From the NCBI GenBank assembly GCA_016124905.1, contig WGMV01000006.1:74157-124175 (forward strand): DNA of 50,019 nt, written 5' to 3'. The position numbers and the translations under genes were made by a program. Below the pieces are notes generated by a model. The model was given only the letters and a program-made list of their open reading frames with translations. It was not told the DNA's origin and ran no database searches. Positions 36,224 to 45,686 of the stretch are shown in pieces (within the stretch, counting starts at the first letter, position 1; each line of letters starts with the position of its first letter). The stretch is from a bacterium (GTDB lineage: Bacteria; Pseudomonadota; Alphaproteobacteria; Rickettsiales; RI-342).

Positions 36224-36594
36224 GAATGCTGCGCCTTTCGGCTTCGTGCGATGATGAGGATTCCAATGGCCATCACCAGCAGCGGCGCCAGCCACAGCAA
36301 TGCCGTATGCGGCGAGAAGGGCGGCTTCATCAGCACCGCGTCACCATAGCGGCCATGCAGCTGCGCGAGAATATCCTCATCGCTTTTTCCCTGGGCGATC
36401 TCACCGCGAATCATCTCGCGCATGTCATGCGCAATCGCCGCGCCGGAATCCGCGATGGACTGACTCTGGCACGTGACACAGCGCACCTGAAGAAACAGGT
36501 TCTGCGCGCGTTGCTCATCGGCGGACTGGTCGGCGAATGCGGGTGAAAGGCATAACCACAAGGCTGCCATCAGCAGCGCGGAGAAACGGCCCAT
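36220..36594 (-). CDS. ccmH: cytochrome c-type biogenesis protein CcmH/CycL
   Basis: A 124-residue thiol-disulfide component that reduces apocytochrome c. It has a signal peptide (residues 1-18, SPAFA-DQ), the redox motif VRCVTCQSQSIADSGA, DMREMIRGEIAQGKSDEDILAQLHGRYG and a C-terminal membrane helix. ATG 36594 is one base after the ccmG stop; the open frame extends further but has no need to. Confidence 0.94.
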   Translation of the reverse strand: MGRFSALLMAALWLCLSPAFADQSADEQRAQNLFLQVRCVTCQSQSIADSGAAIAHDMREMIRGEIAQGKSDEDILAQLHGRYGDAVLMKPPFSPHTALLWLAPLLVMAIGILIIARSRKAQHS

Positions 36595-36595
36595 G

Positions 36596-37144
36596 TTATT
36601 TTTTGAAATAAGGGGCCACATGCTGCCTGACCCATTTCTCATCCAGCGGCCCGGCCAGATGGAACACGATCACGCCATTGGCGTCCACTACAAATGTTTC
36701 CGGCACGCCGGTGATGCCGAGGTCGGTCGCGGCCTTGCCTTCATTATCCATGCCGAGCATGCTGTAGGGATTGCCGTCCTTGGAAAACCATTTTTCCACT
36801 TCTTCCGGCTTGTCCTGCCAGGCGAGCCCCACCACCGGAATACCCGATGCCGCCATTTGCTTGATGATGCCGTGTTCCTCGCGGCAGGGGGTGCACCAGC
36901 TGGCAAACATGTTCACCACATAAGGCTTGCCCTTGAGTGCGGCCTGGTCCACCGGCTTGCCGAAATCCACCGCCATGGCGGTGATTGCCGGCATGGTTTT
37001 GCCTTCCATGGTGGAGGCAGCGAAGAGCTTGCCCTTGGGTGTGTAGGTGGCCACCACCAGCAGCACGGCGAACGCTACAAACAGCATGGCGGGCATCATG
37101 CGCCAGTTGATGGAAAAGGACAGGGCGGATGTTTTGCTCATCAT
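36596..37144 (-). CDS. ccmG: thiol:disulfide interchange protein CcmG/DsbE
   Basis: A 182-residue membrane-anchored thioredoxin-fold protein with active site FASWCTPCREEH, the cis-Pro in GITGVPETFVV and an N-terminal membrane helix (about 16-36). It keeps haem-binding Cys reduced during cytochrome c maturation. It overlaps the ispH stop by four bases (ATGA). ccmA-F are not in the window. Confidence 0.93.
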   Translation of the reverse strand: MMSKTSALSFSINWRMMPAMLFVAFAVLLVVATYTPKGKLFAASTMEGKTMPAITAMAVDFGKPVDQAALKGKPYVVNMFASWCTPCREEHGIIKQMAASGIPVVGLAWQDKPEEVEKWFSKDGNPYSMLGMDNEGKAATDLGITGVPETFVVDANGVIVFHLAGPLDEKWVRQHVAPYFKK

Positions 37145-38133
37145 GCGGCTCCCTGGGTTACATTATCGGTGGATGGGCGCAGTATAGGGCTGCGCACCTC
37201 GCGCGGCAATTTAAAATGCACCGATTCCACAATGCCCTCAAATCCTTCCACCACAGCCGCCGGGCACCATTCCTTCAACCGGTCGATCACCTGCTGCACC
37301 AGCAGCTCCGGCGCGCTGGCCCCGGCAGTGATGCCCACCTGCGTCACACCGGCAAGCCATTCCTGCTGAACCTCCTGTGCCCCTTGCACCAGGAATGCCC
37401 TCACGCCCATTTCCGCGCCCAGATCGCGCAGCCGGTTGGAGTTGGAGCTGTTCGGCGCGCCGATCACCAGCAGCAACTGCACATGCGGCGCCATCATGCG
37501 CACGGCGTTCTGGCGGTTCTGCGTGGCGTAGCAGATATCCTTCTCACCCGGCCCCTTGATGCTGGGAAAACGACGCGTCAGCACGGCGATCACATCGCGC
37601 GTTTCATCCAGACTAAGGGTCGTCTGCGTGACATAGGCCAGCATATCGGGGTTGTTCACCTCCAGCTTCTCGGCTTCCTCGGGCGTGCCGATCACATGCA
37701 CGGTCTGCTTCACGCGGCCGCTCGTGCCTTCCACCTCCGGGTGGCCCTGATGGCCGATCAGGACGATCTCGCGTCCATCCTTCTCATAATGCTTGGCTTC
37801 GTAATGCACCTTCGTCACCAGTGGGCAGGTGGCGTCGATGACCGGCAGCTCGCGCAGCTTGGCGCTGCTCTCCACCTTCTCCGACACTCCATGCGCGGAA
37901 AACACGGTGATGCCCCCGGCCGGGATCTCATCCACCTCGCGCACGAACACCGCGCCCTTGCGCCGCAGGTCTTCCACCACATAGGCATTGTGGACGATCT
38001 CGTGGCGCACATATACCGGCGGTCCATAAATCTCCAGCGCCTTTTCCACAATCGAGATGGCACGCTCCACCCCCGCGCAGAAGCCGCGCGGCTGGGCGAG
38101 TAAAATACGTTGGATATTATGCGGCTGCGTCAT
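37141..38133 (-). CDS. ispH: 4-hydroxy-3-methylbut-2-enyl diphosphate reductase
   Basis: Last enzyme of the MEP isoprenoid pathway, a [4Fe-4S] protein. About 330 residues. Cluster Cys are in QPRGFCAGVERAI, DATCPLV and ICYATQNRQ; HEIVHNAYVV, SAHGVS, GHQGHPE and TGASAPE-like GITAGASAPELLV are conserved. ATG 38133 or 38139 are both possible; both overlap the zapE 3' end. It is followed by ccmG with an ATGA overlap, an unusual partner. Confidence 0.96.
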   Translation of the reverse strand: MTQPHNIQRILLAQPRGFCAGVERAISIVEKALEIYGPPVYVRHEIVHNAYVVEDLRRKGAVFVREVDEIPAGGITVFSAHGVSEKVESSAKLRELPVIDATCPLVTKVHYEAKHYEKDGREIVLIGHQGHPEVEGTSGRVKQTVHVIGTPEEAEKLEVNNPDMLAYVTQTTLSLDETRDVIAVLTRRFPSIKGPGEKDICYATQNRQNAVRMMAPHVQLLLVIGAPNSSNSNRLRDLGAEMGVRAFLVQGAQEVQQEWLAGVTQVGITAGASAPELLVQQVIDRLKEWCPAAVVEGFEGIVESVHFKLPREVRSPILRPSTDNVTQGAA

Positions 38134-39277
38134 CGGCATTGCTTGCTGGCTGTGGTCGTTTATGTGGCTCACCTAGGTAAGCCTCCGTCTGCATGTCCAT
38201 CAGGCGTGACACGGTGCGGTGAAATTCAAACTGGCCGCTATGGCCGCTATAGATTCCTTCCGGCGCGGTCTCGGCGGTTGCCACCAGTTTTACCCGCTGG
38301 TCATAGAGCGCGTCAATCAGCATGATGAAGCGTCGCGCCTCATTGCGCTGCTCCGGCTTCAGCGCGGGGATGTTGGAAAGCAGCAGCGTGTCGAACTGCC
38401 CGGCAAGCTGCAGGTAATCATGGCTGGCCAGGGGCTGGGCGCATAAATCGTCAAAATCGCACCATGCCACGCTATGGTGGCAGCGGGGCAGAGTGACCTG
38501 ACGGCCGTTCACTTCCAGCACGGCGGGCTCCGGTTTTGCCTGATTGGTGAGGCTTGCAAAAGCCTGCTCCATGAACTGATCCGCCGCAGTGCCCAGTGGG
38601 TGCACATAGGTGCGCTGCATGGCCTTGAGCTTACCCAGCCGGTAATCCAGCGGGCTGTCAAGATGCACCACGTCGATTTTTTCCACCAGCGCGTCGATGA
38701 ATTTCAAAAACCGGTCGCGCTGAAGCCCGTTGGGATAAAGCGCATGCGGCGCGCGGTTGGAGGTGAACACCATCACCACGCCGCGCTTCAGCAGCAGCGT
38801 GAACAGCCGCGCCAGCATCATCGCATCGGTGATGTCATGCACCTCCAGCTCATCCAGGCACAGCAGGGAGGTCGAATCGCGTATCTGCCGCGCCAGGGGC
38901 AGAATGGGGTCGGCATCTTCCTCGCCGCCATGTTTGGTGCGCCATTCATGGATGGTCCGGTGCACTTCCCGCATGAACTGGTGAAAATGCTGGCGGCGTT
39001 TTTTCTCCACCGGCGCGGTTTCAAAAAACAAATCCATCAGCATGGATTTGCCGCGTCCCACATCGCCATGGATGTAAACACCGCGCGGCGCGGGTGCAGG
39101 CGCCACCGGCAGCAGCTTCAGGATGCTTTCCTTGATGCGCGAGGGCGGTGCATACCCATCTAGTTCGTCTTGCAGCTGCGACAGACGGTTCACCACGGCA
39201 TATTGCCCCGCATCCGGCTGAATCCTGCCGGTGTCGAGCCATTGGTTATAGGCGTCATGAAGCTTGCGGTAAGCCAT
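38117..39277 (-). CDS. zapE: ZapE/AFG1-family ATPase
   Basis: A 386-residue AFG1-like ATPase (ZapE in Escherichia coli, which acts on FtsZ ring stability). It has Walker A YIHGDVGRGKSMLMDLFF, MREVHRTIHEWR, Walker B LLCLDELEVHDITDAMM, sensor FTSNRAPHALY and the C-terminal HRTVSRLMDMQTEAYL. ATG 39277 is used; the open frame continues to TTG 39289. It leads the zapE-ispH-ccmGHI run and is divergent from panC over 49 bp. Confidence 0.92.
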   Translation of the reverse strand: MAYRKLHDAYNQWLDTGRIQPDAGQYAVVNRLSQLQDELDGYAPPSRIKESILKLLPVAPAPAPRGVYIHGDVGRGKSMLMDLFFETAPVEKKRRQHFHQFMREVHRTIHEWRTKHGGEEDADPILPLARQIRDSTSLLCLDELEVHDITDAMMLARLFTLLLKRGVVMVFTSNRAPHALYPNGLQRDRFLKFIDALVEKIDVVHLDSPLDYRLGKLKAMQRTYVHPLGTAADQFMEQAFASLTNQAKPEPAVLEVNGRQVTLPRCHHSVAWCDFDDLCAQPLASHDYLQLAGQFDTLLLSNIPALKPEQRNEARRFIMLIDALYDQRVKLVATAETAPEGIYSGHSGQFEFHRTVSRLMDMQTEAYLGEPHKRPQPASNADDAAA

Positions 39278-39326
39278 TTTTACTGCCAAAGGGAGGGTGT
39301 TTTGTCAGGGAACGTGTGGCAATAAC

Positions 39327-40169
39327 ATGAAACAGGCCGATACACCAACATCATTGAAGGATTTAGTCGCCCACTGGCACTGGCTGGGGCATAAGGTGGC
39401 GATTGTGCCGACCATGGGGGCGCTGCACAGCGGCCATATGGGGCTGGTGGAGGCCGCAAAGAAGCAGGCCACCAAGGTGGTGGTCAGCATCTTCGTCAAC
39501 CCTACGCAATTCGGCCCGAATGAGGATTTCTCATCCTATCCCCGCACGCTGGAATCCGACACTCAGCTCTGCCGTAAACACGGCGTGGATGCCATCTACA
39601 CCCCGGCGGTGGAAGCCATGTATCCGGAAGGCGCCTCTACCCGCGTGCAGGTGGAAGGCCTGAAAACCCACTGGTGCGGCGCGTTTCGCCCCGGCCATTT
39701 CGACGGGGTGGCCACCATCGTCGCCAAGCTGCTGCTTCAGACTGGTCCTGATATGGCCTTCTTCGGCGAGAAGGATTTTCAGCAGCTCGCCATCATCCGC
39801 CGCATGGTGCGTGATCTGGATATTCCCGTCTCCATCCAGGGCGTGCCGACCCTGCGCGAAGCGGACGGCCTCGCGCTCTCTTCGCGCAATCGCTACCTGA
39901 GCAAGGAGGAGCGCGCCGCCGCGCCCGCGCTGTATAAAGAGCTGCAAGCCCTGCGCGATGCCATCCATAAGGGTGGCAAGATTGCCGATAAACAGGAGCA
40001 GGCCTCCAAAAAACTCATCAAGGCCGGCTTCGCCAAGGTGGATTACATTGGCCTGGCCGATGCCGAAAGCCTGGAACCATTGACGGCGTGGAAGCCCGGC
40101 CAACCCGCCCGCCTTCTGGCCGCCGCATGGATGGGCAAGGCGCGGCTGATTGATAATATTGCGGTCTAA
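39327..40169 (+). CDS. panC: pantothenate synthetase
   Basis: A 280-residue ligase joining pantoate and beta-alanine with ATP. It has PTMGALHSGHMGLVEAA (the HIGH-type site), SIFVNPTQFGPNEDFSSYPR, FRPGHFDGVATIVAKLL, FGEKDFQQL and the KMSKS-like LSSRNRYLS. ATG 39327 gives the usual N-terminus; ten extra codons are open upstream. Its TAA shares bases with the stop of the convergent HExxH gene. panB is not here. Confidence 0.96.
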   Translation: MKQADTPTSLKDLVAHWHWLGHKVAIVPTMGALHSGHMGLVEAAKKQATKVVVSIFVNPTQFGPNEDFSSYPRTLESDTQLCRKHGVDAIYTPAVEAMYPEGASTRVQVEGLKTHWCGAFRPGHFDGVATIVAKLLLQTGPDMAFFGEKDFQQLAIIRRMVRDLDIPVSIQGVPTLREADGLALSSRNRYLSKEERAAAPALYKELQALRDAIHKGGKIADKQEQASKKLIKAGFAKVDYIGLADAESLEPLTAWKPGQPARLLAAAWMGKARLIDNIAV

Positions 40170-41104
40170 TAACCCGCGCCCATTTCGTTGAAGACCTGCT
40201 GAATGCGGGTGTTTTCCTGCGCGACAAACTCAATCAGCGGAATGTCGAGATAGGCGTACGGATTTTCAAAATCAAGCCCGTGTTCCTGCATGTAATGCGC
40301 CACATGTCCGAGCATGGAAAACACATCGCTGAGGAAAGCCTGCTTCACTTCGGCTGACGGGCTGAAGGCCTGAAAGGAAATATCGTCAGGCAAATGCGCC
40401 GCCCGTTCGGCATCCCGCTGCAAAACCCAGCCGCGCAGCAAATGGTAATTGTCGTAAACGGTAGGGTCCAGGGGGATCTGCTTGGGAGGGCCGCCTTTGG
40501 CATTTGGGATAAGCAGCGGGCAGCCATGCGGTTCCAGCTTGCTGTGCATGTCCATGCGTATGTCTGAATAAAGCTGGTCGAGCGCGATGATATTGCCGTT
40601 TCGGTCAAGCTCTTTGGCTTCATTCAGCTCTGCTTGGGACAGAACATTGCCCAGCACGGCAATTTCAAGCACGGCATCGCGCATTTTATTGCGTGCCCAA
40701 CCCTCATAAATCTGCTCGATGAGATCATCATACACAGGCATGAACTGGTCGATGAATGCATCGCGCGTTATGCGGTCGGCGGCCATGTCTTGCCAGAACT
40801 GCTCATGCTCCACAAACGGGCCGCCATGTCTGGCCACTTCGCCGCTGAAACGGTCCGGTTCGAAGAAAATCTGGATAAAAATGGCATGGACTTCGGAATA
40901 GAGGCGGGATTGATAAGGGTAAATGCCCATCAGCCCCGTCAGCACATGGCCGATTTCATGGGCGGGAAGCTGCGCAATGGCGGTTTGAATGTGGTGGAAT
41001 TCAAGGTGATTTAAAATCGCATCCTTCATGTTAGGATGCAGGTTTTTGTGCAGGAGTTTCTGCAACTCATCCGCGATCATGCCGTAATTTTCAGCAGCTT
41101 GCAT
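40166..41104 (-). CDS. unknown protein with HExxH motif
   Basis: A 312-residue protein with no signal peptide or membrane helix. The helix QTAIAQLPAHEIGHVLTGLMG carries H49-E50-x-x-H53, and a Glu at 71 (RLYSEVHAIF) is 18 residues further, the spacing of gluzincin metalloproteases such as thermolysin. The rest is mostly helical and acidic, with LDPTVYDNYHLLRGWVL and a C-terminal LDIPLIEFVAQENTRIQQVF. No family recognised. Zinc peptidase activity is inferred from the motif alone. The start ATG 41104 has a weak ribosome site. Confidence 0.65.
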   Translation of the reverse strand: MQAAENYGMIADELQKLLHKNLHPNMKDAILNHLEFHHIQTAIAQLPAHEIGHVLTGLMGIYPYQSRLYSEVHAIFIQIFFEPDRFSGEVARHGGPFVEHEQFWQDMAADRITRDAFIDQFMPVYDDLIEQIYEGWARNKMRDAVLEIAVLGNVLSQAELNEAKELDRNGNIIALDQLYSDIRMDMHSKLEPHGCPLLIPNAKGGPPKQIPLDPTVYDNYHLLRGWVLQRDAERAAHLPDDISFQAFSPSAEVKQAFLSDVFSMLGHVAHYMQEHGLDFENPYAYLDIPLIEFVAQENTRIQQVFNEMGAGY

Positions 41105-41171
41105 AGGCCATCACCGTTTGATGGCATTATAGGTCAGAAAGTTAATTTTTTAATGAATGCAATCCGTGGCG

Positions 41172-41549
41172 CTACTCCGCCAGGCTGCGGCGTTTTCTGG
41201 AATAGGTCTTCTCCAGCCGCACAGCTGTATATTCCACACCTTTCACACAGCCGTATTTCTGAATTTCAATGCCCGCCCGCGCCAGATGCGCCATGCCGGT
41301 GAGGCTTTCCAGCAAACTATGGGCCAGATGCTCGATCAGGTAATAAGGCTTGGCCGCTGCCACTTGGCGAAAGCGCAAGGTCACCTCGTCATAATCCACC
41401 GTGTCCTGAAGCCTGTCGCTCAGGCAGGCGGCGTCATTCTCCACATACAGGTCCAGATGCGCCACCATCTCTCGCGCATCCTTGCGTTCATGGTCATACA
41501 CACCCAGCACCGTCTCAAGCTTCATGTTGTGCAGATGGATCACCAGCAT
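41172..41549 (-). CDS. folB: dihydroneopterin aldolase
   Basis: A 125-residue FolB, which cleaves dihydroneopterin to hydroxymethyldihydropterin. It shows the N-terminal LHNMKLETVLGVYDHERKDAREMVAHLDLYV, the DTVDYDEVTLRF Tyr region, YYLIEHLAHSLLESL and a C-terminal strand. The usual Lys in (K)P is represented by EIQKYG. It overlaps the FolM-like reductase gene by ten bases, so both are made together. Confidence 0.92.
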   Translation of the reverse strand: MLVIHLHNMKLETVLGVYDHERKDAREMVAHLDLYVENDAACLSDRLQDTVDYDEVTLRFRQVAAAKPYYLIEHLAHSLLESLTGMAHLARAGIEIQKYGCVKGVEYTAVRLEKTYSRKRRSLAE

Positions 41550-42268
41550 AGATGTTCTCCCCCGTCCAGCGTGAGTATCTGCCCGGTCAGGTGCTCCGTC
41601 TCCGCCAGCCAGAGCACGCTTTTGGCGATTTCCTCTGGTGTGGTGAGGTGCTTCAGCGGGTTTTTCTCCGCCCGGGCACGGATATAGGCTTCGTCAAACC
41701 CGGGCGAGGGCAGGGTCGGCCCTGGGCTCACCCCATGCACGCGGATGCCCGGCCCAAGGTTGGCCGCCAGCATTTTTGTGGCTTCCAGAAGGCTTTTCTT
41801 GCTGAGAAGATAGGAGAAAAACCGCGTCTGATGCTCTGCCACGTAATTATCGATAAAATGCACGATCGCGCCCTTTTTCACCCGTTTGGCGAATGCCTGC
41901 GCCAGAAACAGCGGCCCTTCCATATTTACCCGCATCTGATGGCGGAAATCCTCGATGCCCATCTCTGGAAATGCCTTCGGCTCAAACATGGCCGCCGCCT
42001 GCACCAGCACGGTCAGATGGGGCAGGTCTTTGGCTATGCGCGCCATTAGCCCGTCCATATCCTCCACGGCCGCCATATCCTGCTGATACAGGTGGCATTG
42101 TACGCCGAGGCTGCGAATATCCGCCGCCGTCTGCTCCGCCTCATCGCGAGAATGGTGGTAATGCAGCGCCACATCATAGCCATGCGCGGCAAATTCCAGC
42201 GCCACGGCCTTCCCCAGTCGTTTGGCCGCACCGGTCACCAATACGGCTTTCTGCTTGCTTACAGCCAT
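41540..42268 (-). CDS. FolM/PTR1-like short-chain reductase
   Basis: A 242-residue SDR enzyme. The cofactor motif TGAAKRLGKAVALEF has Arg at the place that marks pteridine reductases (TGxxxRxG), HYHHSRDEAE follows, and the active site is FIDNYVAEHQTRFFSYLLSKKSL with the Tyr-x3-Lys pair. The end LTLDGGEHLCW resembles FolM. Being translated with folB, it likely reduces a dihydropterin or dihydrofolate. I leave the symbol empty because the substrate is not proved. Confidence 0.85.
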   Translation of the reverse strand: MAVSKQKAVLVTGAAKRLGKAVALEFAAHGYDVALHYHHSRDEAEQTAADIRSLGVQCHLYQQDMAAVEDMDGLMARIAKDLPHLTVLVQAAAMFEPKAFPEMGIEDFRHQMRVNMEGPLFLAQAFAKRVKKGAIVHFIDNYVAEHQTRFFSYLLSKKSLLEATKMLAANLGPGIRVHGVSPGPTLPSPGFDEAYIRARAEKNPLKHLTTPEEIAKSVLWLAETEHLTGQILTLDGGEHLCW

Positions 42269-42915
42269 GCCTTTACCTGCTTGATGATGTCGTTGAACAT
42301 GCCCTGCGTCAGGCGGTTCGTCTGAATATTGTATCGCGAGGAATGGTAGCTGTCGATCAGCCGTACCGTGCGGCCCTTATAGGAAACATCCCACCATTTG
42401 CCATGGCCGAACGGGTGCTGGCTCTGCCGGATGCTGAGCGTCTTGCACACCGCCGCGTGCGAGGTCAGCCCGAGCGACAGGATCACCTTCAGTTTCGGCA
42501 TGGCCGCGATTTCCGCTTCCAGAAACGGCCGGCAGGTCATGGCTTCTTCCGGTGTGGGCTTGTTTTCCGGCGGTACGCAGCGCACCGCGTTGGTGATGCG
42601 GCAATTCACCAGGGTAAACTCGTCATCCGGCCTTTCCTGGTACGTGCCCTTGCCAAACCCATGCAGCGCAAGCGCCTCATACAGCACCTTGCCCGCGTAA
42701 TCCCCGGTAAACGGCCGCCCGGTCTGGTTGGCGCCTTTCAGGCCCGGCGCCAGCCCCACCACCAGAAATTCCGCCTCCAGGCTGCCGAAGGAAGGCACCG
42801 GATTATTGAAAAACCCAGGATATTTGGCCCGGTTGGCCTCCCGAAACGCCACCAGACGCGGGCAAAGGGGGCAATCCAGCGGGGCCTGCCCAAATGATGG
42901 TTTAGTCGGAATCAT
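42259..42915 (-). CDS. type-5 uracil-DNA glycosylase (UdgB)
   Basis: A 218-residue [4Fe-4S] glycosylase. Cluster Cys are C15 and C18 (DCPLCPRLVAF) and later Cys in TNAVRCVPP and EAMTCRPF. Motif A is VVGLAPGLKGANQTGRPFTGD (family 5 usually GLAPA) and motif B YHSSRYNIQTNRLT, close to HPSxxNxxTGRLT. It removes uracil and other deaminated bases from DNA. It overlaps the next gene by ten bases and is divergent from rpoZ. Confidence 0.92.
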   Translation of the reverse strand: MIPTKPSFGQAPLDCPLCPRLVAFREANRAKYPGFFNNPVPSFGSLEAEFLVVGLAPGLKGANQTGRPFTGDYAGKVLYEALALHGFGKGTYQERPDDEFTLVNCRITNAVRCVPPENKPTPEEAMTCRPFLEAEIAAMPKLKVILSLGLTSHAAVCKTLSIRQSQHPFGHGKWWDVSYKGRTVRLIDSYHSSRYNIQTNRLTQGMFNDIIKQVKAWL

Positions 42916-43003
42916 AAAGAAAAACCTTGCGTTTCGCTGGCTGCATCATTAAGAAAACAGGCTGTTTTGCAATATCCTTTTTCATCTTTTTTGAGGTTTT
43001 TCC

Positions 43004-43396
43004 ATGGCCCGCGTCACGGTTGAAGATTGCGTAGAGAAAGTTCACAGCCGCTATGAGCTGGTAGCCCTTGCTGCCCGCCGCGCCAAGGACATCTCCGCCG
43101 GTGCCCAGCTCACCATCGCGCGTGACAACGACAAGGACGCCGTGGTAGCCCTGCGTGAAATTGCCGACGGCACCGTATCGGTGGATAACCTGCGTGAGGC
43201 GCTGACCCAGTCCTTCCAGCACAAATTTGCCATGGAGCGCTTTGTGGCTGACGACGAGAACGACGCCAAGCGCAACGAGATCGAAGATGCCTTCGCCAAC
43301 GAGCAGAAATCCGGCGCCGGCGCCAAAATCGCCGAGGAAGACATGGACGAGGCTGGTCTCTCCTTTGACGACGAGAACGTTGATCTCGACGACTAA
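43004..43396 (+). CDS. rpoZ: RNA polymerase omega subunit
   Basis: A 130-residue omega subunit with the conserved core [31 protein letters not shown] and an acidic C-terminal extension ([20 protein letters not shown]) of the length common in alphaproteobacteria. It assists assembly of RNA polymerase and forms the ppGpp site with beta-prime. It lies directly before the ppGpp synthetase gene, the standard arrangement. Confidence 0.95.
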   Translation: MARVTVEDCVEKVHSRYELVALAARRAKDISAGAQLTIARDNDKDAVVALREIADGTVSVDNLREALTQSFQHKFAMERFVADDENDAKRNEIEDAFANEQKSGAGAKIAEEDMDEAGLSFDDENVDLDD

Positions 43397-43514
43397 TCCA
43401 GGCGTTCGGCCGTGGATGCCCACTCATCATGGAGCCGCTTGAATTCCCCCATCTCGCAATACAGGGGAAACTGTGGTATAGTGGGTTTGTTGCAATGCAG
43501 CATTATGGCTGTTT

Positions 43515-45686
43515 ATGGATGCTAAGCAGGAACTGATCGAGAAGGTGATCGCCTACAATCCGCAGGCCGATACCGCCTTGCTTGCCAAAGCCTACGACAT
43601 TGCCAAGGACGCCCATAGCCACCAGATGCGCGCCAGCGGTGATCCCTATTTCATGCACCCGCTCGCGGTTGCGAATATCCTGACCGAGATGAAGCTCGAC
43701 ACCGCTTCGGTCATCACCGGCATCCTGCATGATACGGTGGAGGACACCAATCTCACCATCGACGACATCCGCAAAGAGTTTGGCGAGGAGATTGCCAGCC
43801 TGGTGGATGGCGTCACCAAACTCTCCAAGCTTGAGCATAAATCCGAAACCCTTCGCCAGGCAGAGAATTTCCGCAAGCTGGTGATGGCCATTTCCGAAGA
43901 CATCCGCGTGCTGCTGGTCAAGCTGGCCGACCGGCTGCACAACATGCGCACGCTGCACTACATCAAAAGCCCCGATAAGCGTAAGCGCATCTCTTATGAA
44001 ACGCTGGAGATCTATGCCACGCTGGCCGAGCGCATCGGCATGCGCCGTCTGAAGGATGAGTTGCAGGACATCGCCTTTGCCGAGCTTCATCCGGAGGCCC
44101 GCACCTCCATCATCAACCGCCTCGGCTTCCTCCGCAGCGAAGGCCAGCCCCTGGTGGAAGCCATCCTTGAAGAAATTGGCGAAGTTCTGAAAAAGAACGA
44201 CATCAGAGGGAAATTCTACGGCCGCGAAAAACGGCCCTTCTCCATCTGGAAGAAGATGGAATCCAAGAATATCAGCTTCGAACAGCTCAGCGACATCATG
44301 GCCTTCCGCGTCATGGCCGATGACGTGGGCGAATGTTACAAGGCCCTCGGCGTGGTGCATGCGCATTACCACATGATTCCCGGCCGCTTTAAGGATTATA
44401 TCTCCACCCCCAAGCCCAACGGCTATCAATCCATCCACACCACCGTGATGGGCCCTAAAAACCAGCGCGTGGAAATCCAGATCCGCACGCAGGACATGCA
44501 GGACCAGGCCGAATACGGGGTCGCCGCGCACTGGAGCTACAAACAGAACGCCGATTTCAGAATGAACGGCAAGCAATACCGCTGGGTGCGCGAGCTGCTG
44601 GAGATTCTGGAGGAAACCTCCGACCCCGAGGACGTGCTCGAGCATACGCGGCTTGAGATGTACCACGACCAGGTCTTCTGCTTCACCCCCAAGGGCGACC
44701 TGATCGCGCTGCCCAAACATGCCACCCCGGTGGATTTCGCCTTTGCCGTGCACTCGGCCGTCGGCAATACCTGCGTCGGCGCCAAGGTCAACGGCCGCAT
44801 CGTGCCGCTGCGCTACCAGCTGCAGAATGGCGACCAGGTCGACATCATTCGCTCCAAAACCGCCACTCCGTCACCCGCGTGGGAGCGCTTTGTCGTCACC
44901 GGCAAGGCGCGGGCGGAAGTGCGCAAATTCGTCCGCGCCCAGCAGCGCACGGAATACATCAACCTCGGCCGCGCCATCCTCAGCAAATATTTCCGAACCG
45001 AAGGCTATGAGTATCAGGACAAGCTCGTCGAACCCGCGCTGAAAATACTGGCAAGGGATTCGGTGGACGATGTGCTGGCCGAAGTGGGCGAGGGAAATCT
45101 CAACCGCGGCCAGGTGCTGGAAGCCGTCTTTCCCGGCCATGCGCAGCGCAAAACCAAAGCACAGGAAGAGAACAAGCCTTCGCTCATTTCCCGCTTCCGC
45201 AAACAAGGGGATGAAAAGCCCAAAGGCGGCCATGCGGTTCCCATCCGTGGTCTCATCCCCGGCATGGCCATGCATTTCGCCAAATGCTGTCACCCCATCC
45301 CGGGCGATAAGATTGTCGGCATCGTCACCACCGGCAAGGGCGTCACCATCCACACCATTGACTGCGAAACGCTCGAGAATTACGCCGACCAGCCCGAGCG
45401 CTGGCTCGATGTCGCCTGGGAAGGCGATAATCAGGAGGCCGCGCTTCAGCATGTCAGCCGCATCCGCGCGCTGGTCTCGCATGAGACGGGGGCGCTGGCC
45501 ACCATCTCCAACGTCATCGCGCAGGATCTGGGCAACATCAACAACCTGAAAATCGCCAACCGCTCCAGCGAATTTTTCGAGCTGCTCATCGACATCGAAG
45601 TGAAGGACGTCCGCCACCTCAACAACATCATCGCCTCGCTTCGCGCCAAGCCCGTTGTTCAATCCGTCGAAAGGTTCCAGGCATGA
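43515..45686 (+). CDS. rsh: bifunctional (p)ppGpp synthetase/hydrolase
   Basis: A 723-residue Rel/SpoT homologue. The N-terminal HD hydrolase has [21 protein letters not shown] and HDTVEDT; the synthetase region has [48 protein letters not shown] with the catalytic Asp/Glu region ([22 protein letters not shown]); then TGS, helical and C-terminal ACT domains. Both active sites look intact, as expected where this is the only long Rsh. Its stop overlaps pdxJ by four bases. Confidence 0.96.
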   Translation: MDAKQELIEKVIAYNPQADTALLAKAYDIAKDAHSHQMRASGDPYFMHPLAVANILTEMKLDTASVITGILHDTVEDTNLTIDDIRKEFGEEIASLVDGVTKLSKLEHKSETLRQAENFRKLVMAISEDIRVLLVKLADRLHNMRTLHYIKSPDKRKRISYETLEIYATLAERIGMRRLKDELQDIAFAELHPEARTSIINRLGFLRSEGQPLVEAILEEIGEVLKKNDIRGKFYGREKRPFSIWKKMESKNISFEQLSDIMAFRVMADDVGECYKALGVVHAHYHMIPGRFKDYISTPKPNGYQSIHTTVMGPKNQRVEIQIRTQDMQDQAEYGVAAHWSYKQNADFRMNGKQYRWVRELLEILEETSDPEDVLEHTRLEMYHDQVFCFTPKGDLIALPKHATPVDFAFAVHSAVGNTCVGAKVNGRIVPLRYQLQNGDQVDIIRSKTATPSPAWERFVVTGKARAEVRKFVRAQQRTEYINLGRAILSKYFRTEGYEYQDKLVEPALKILARDSVDDVLAEVGEGNLNRGQVLEAVFPGHAQRKTKAQEENKPSLISRFRKQGDEKPKGGHAVPIRGLIPGMAMHFAKCCHPIPGDKIVGIVTTGKGVTIHTIDCETLENYADQPERWLDVAWEGDNQEAALQHVSRIRALVSHETGALATISNVIAQDLGNINNLKIANRSSEFFELLIDIEVKDVRHLNNIIASLRAKPVVQSVERFQA

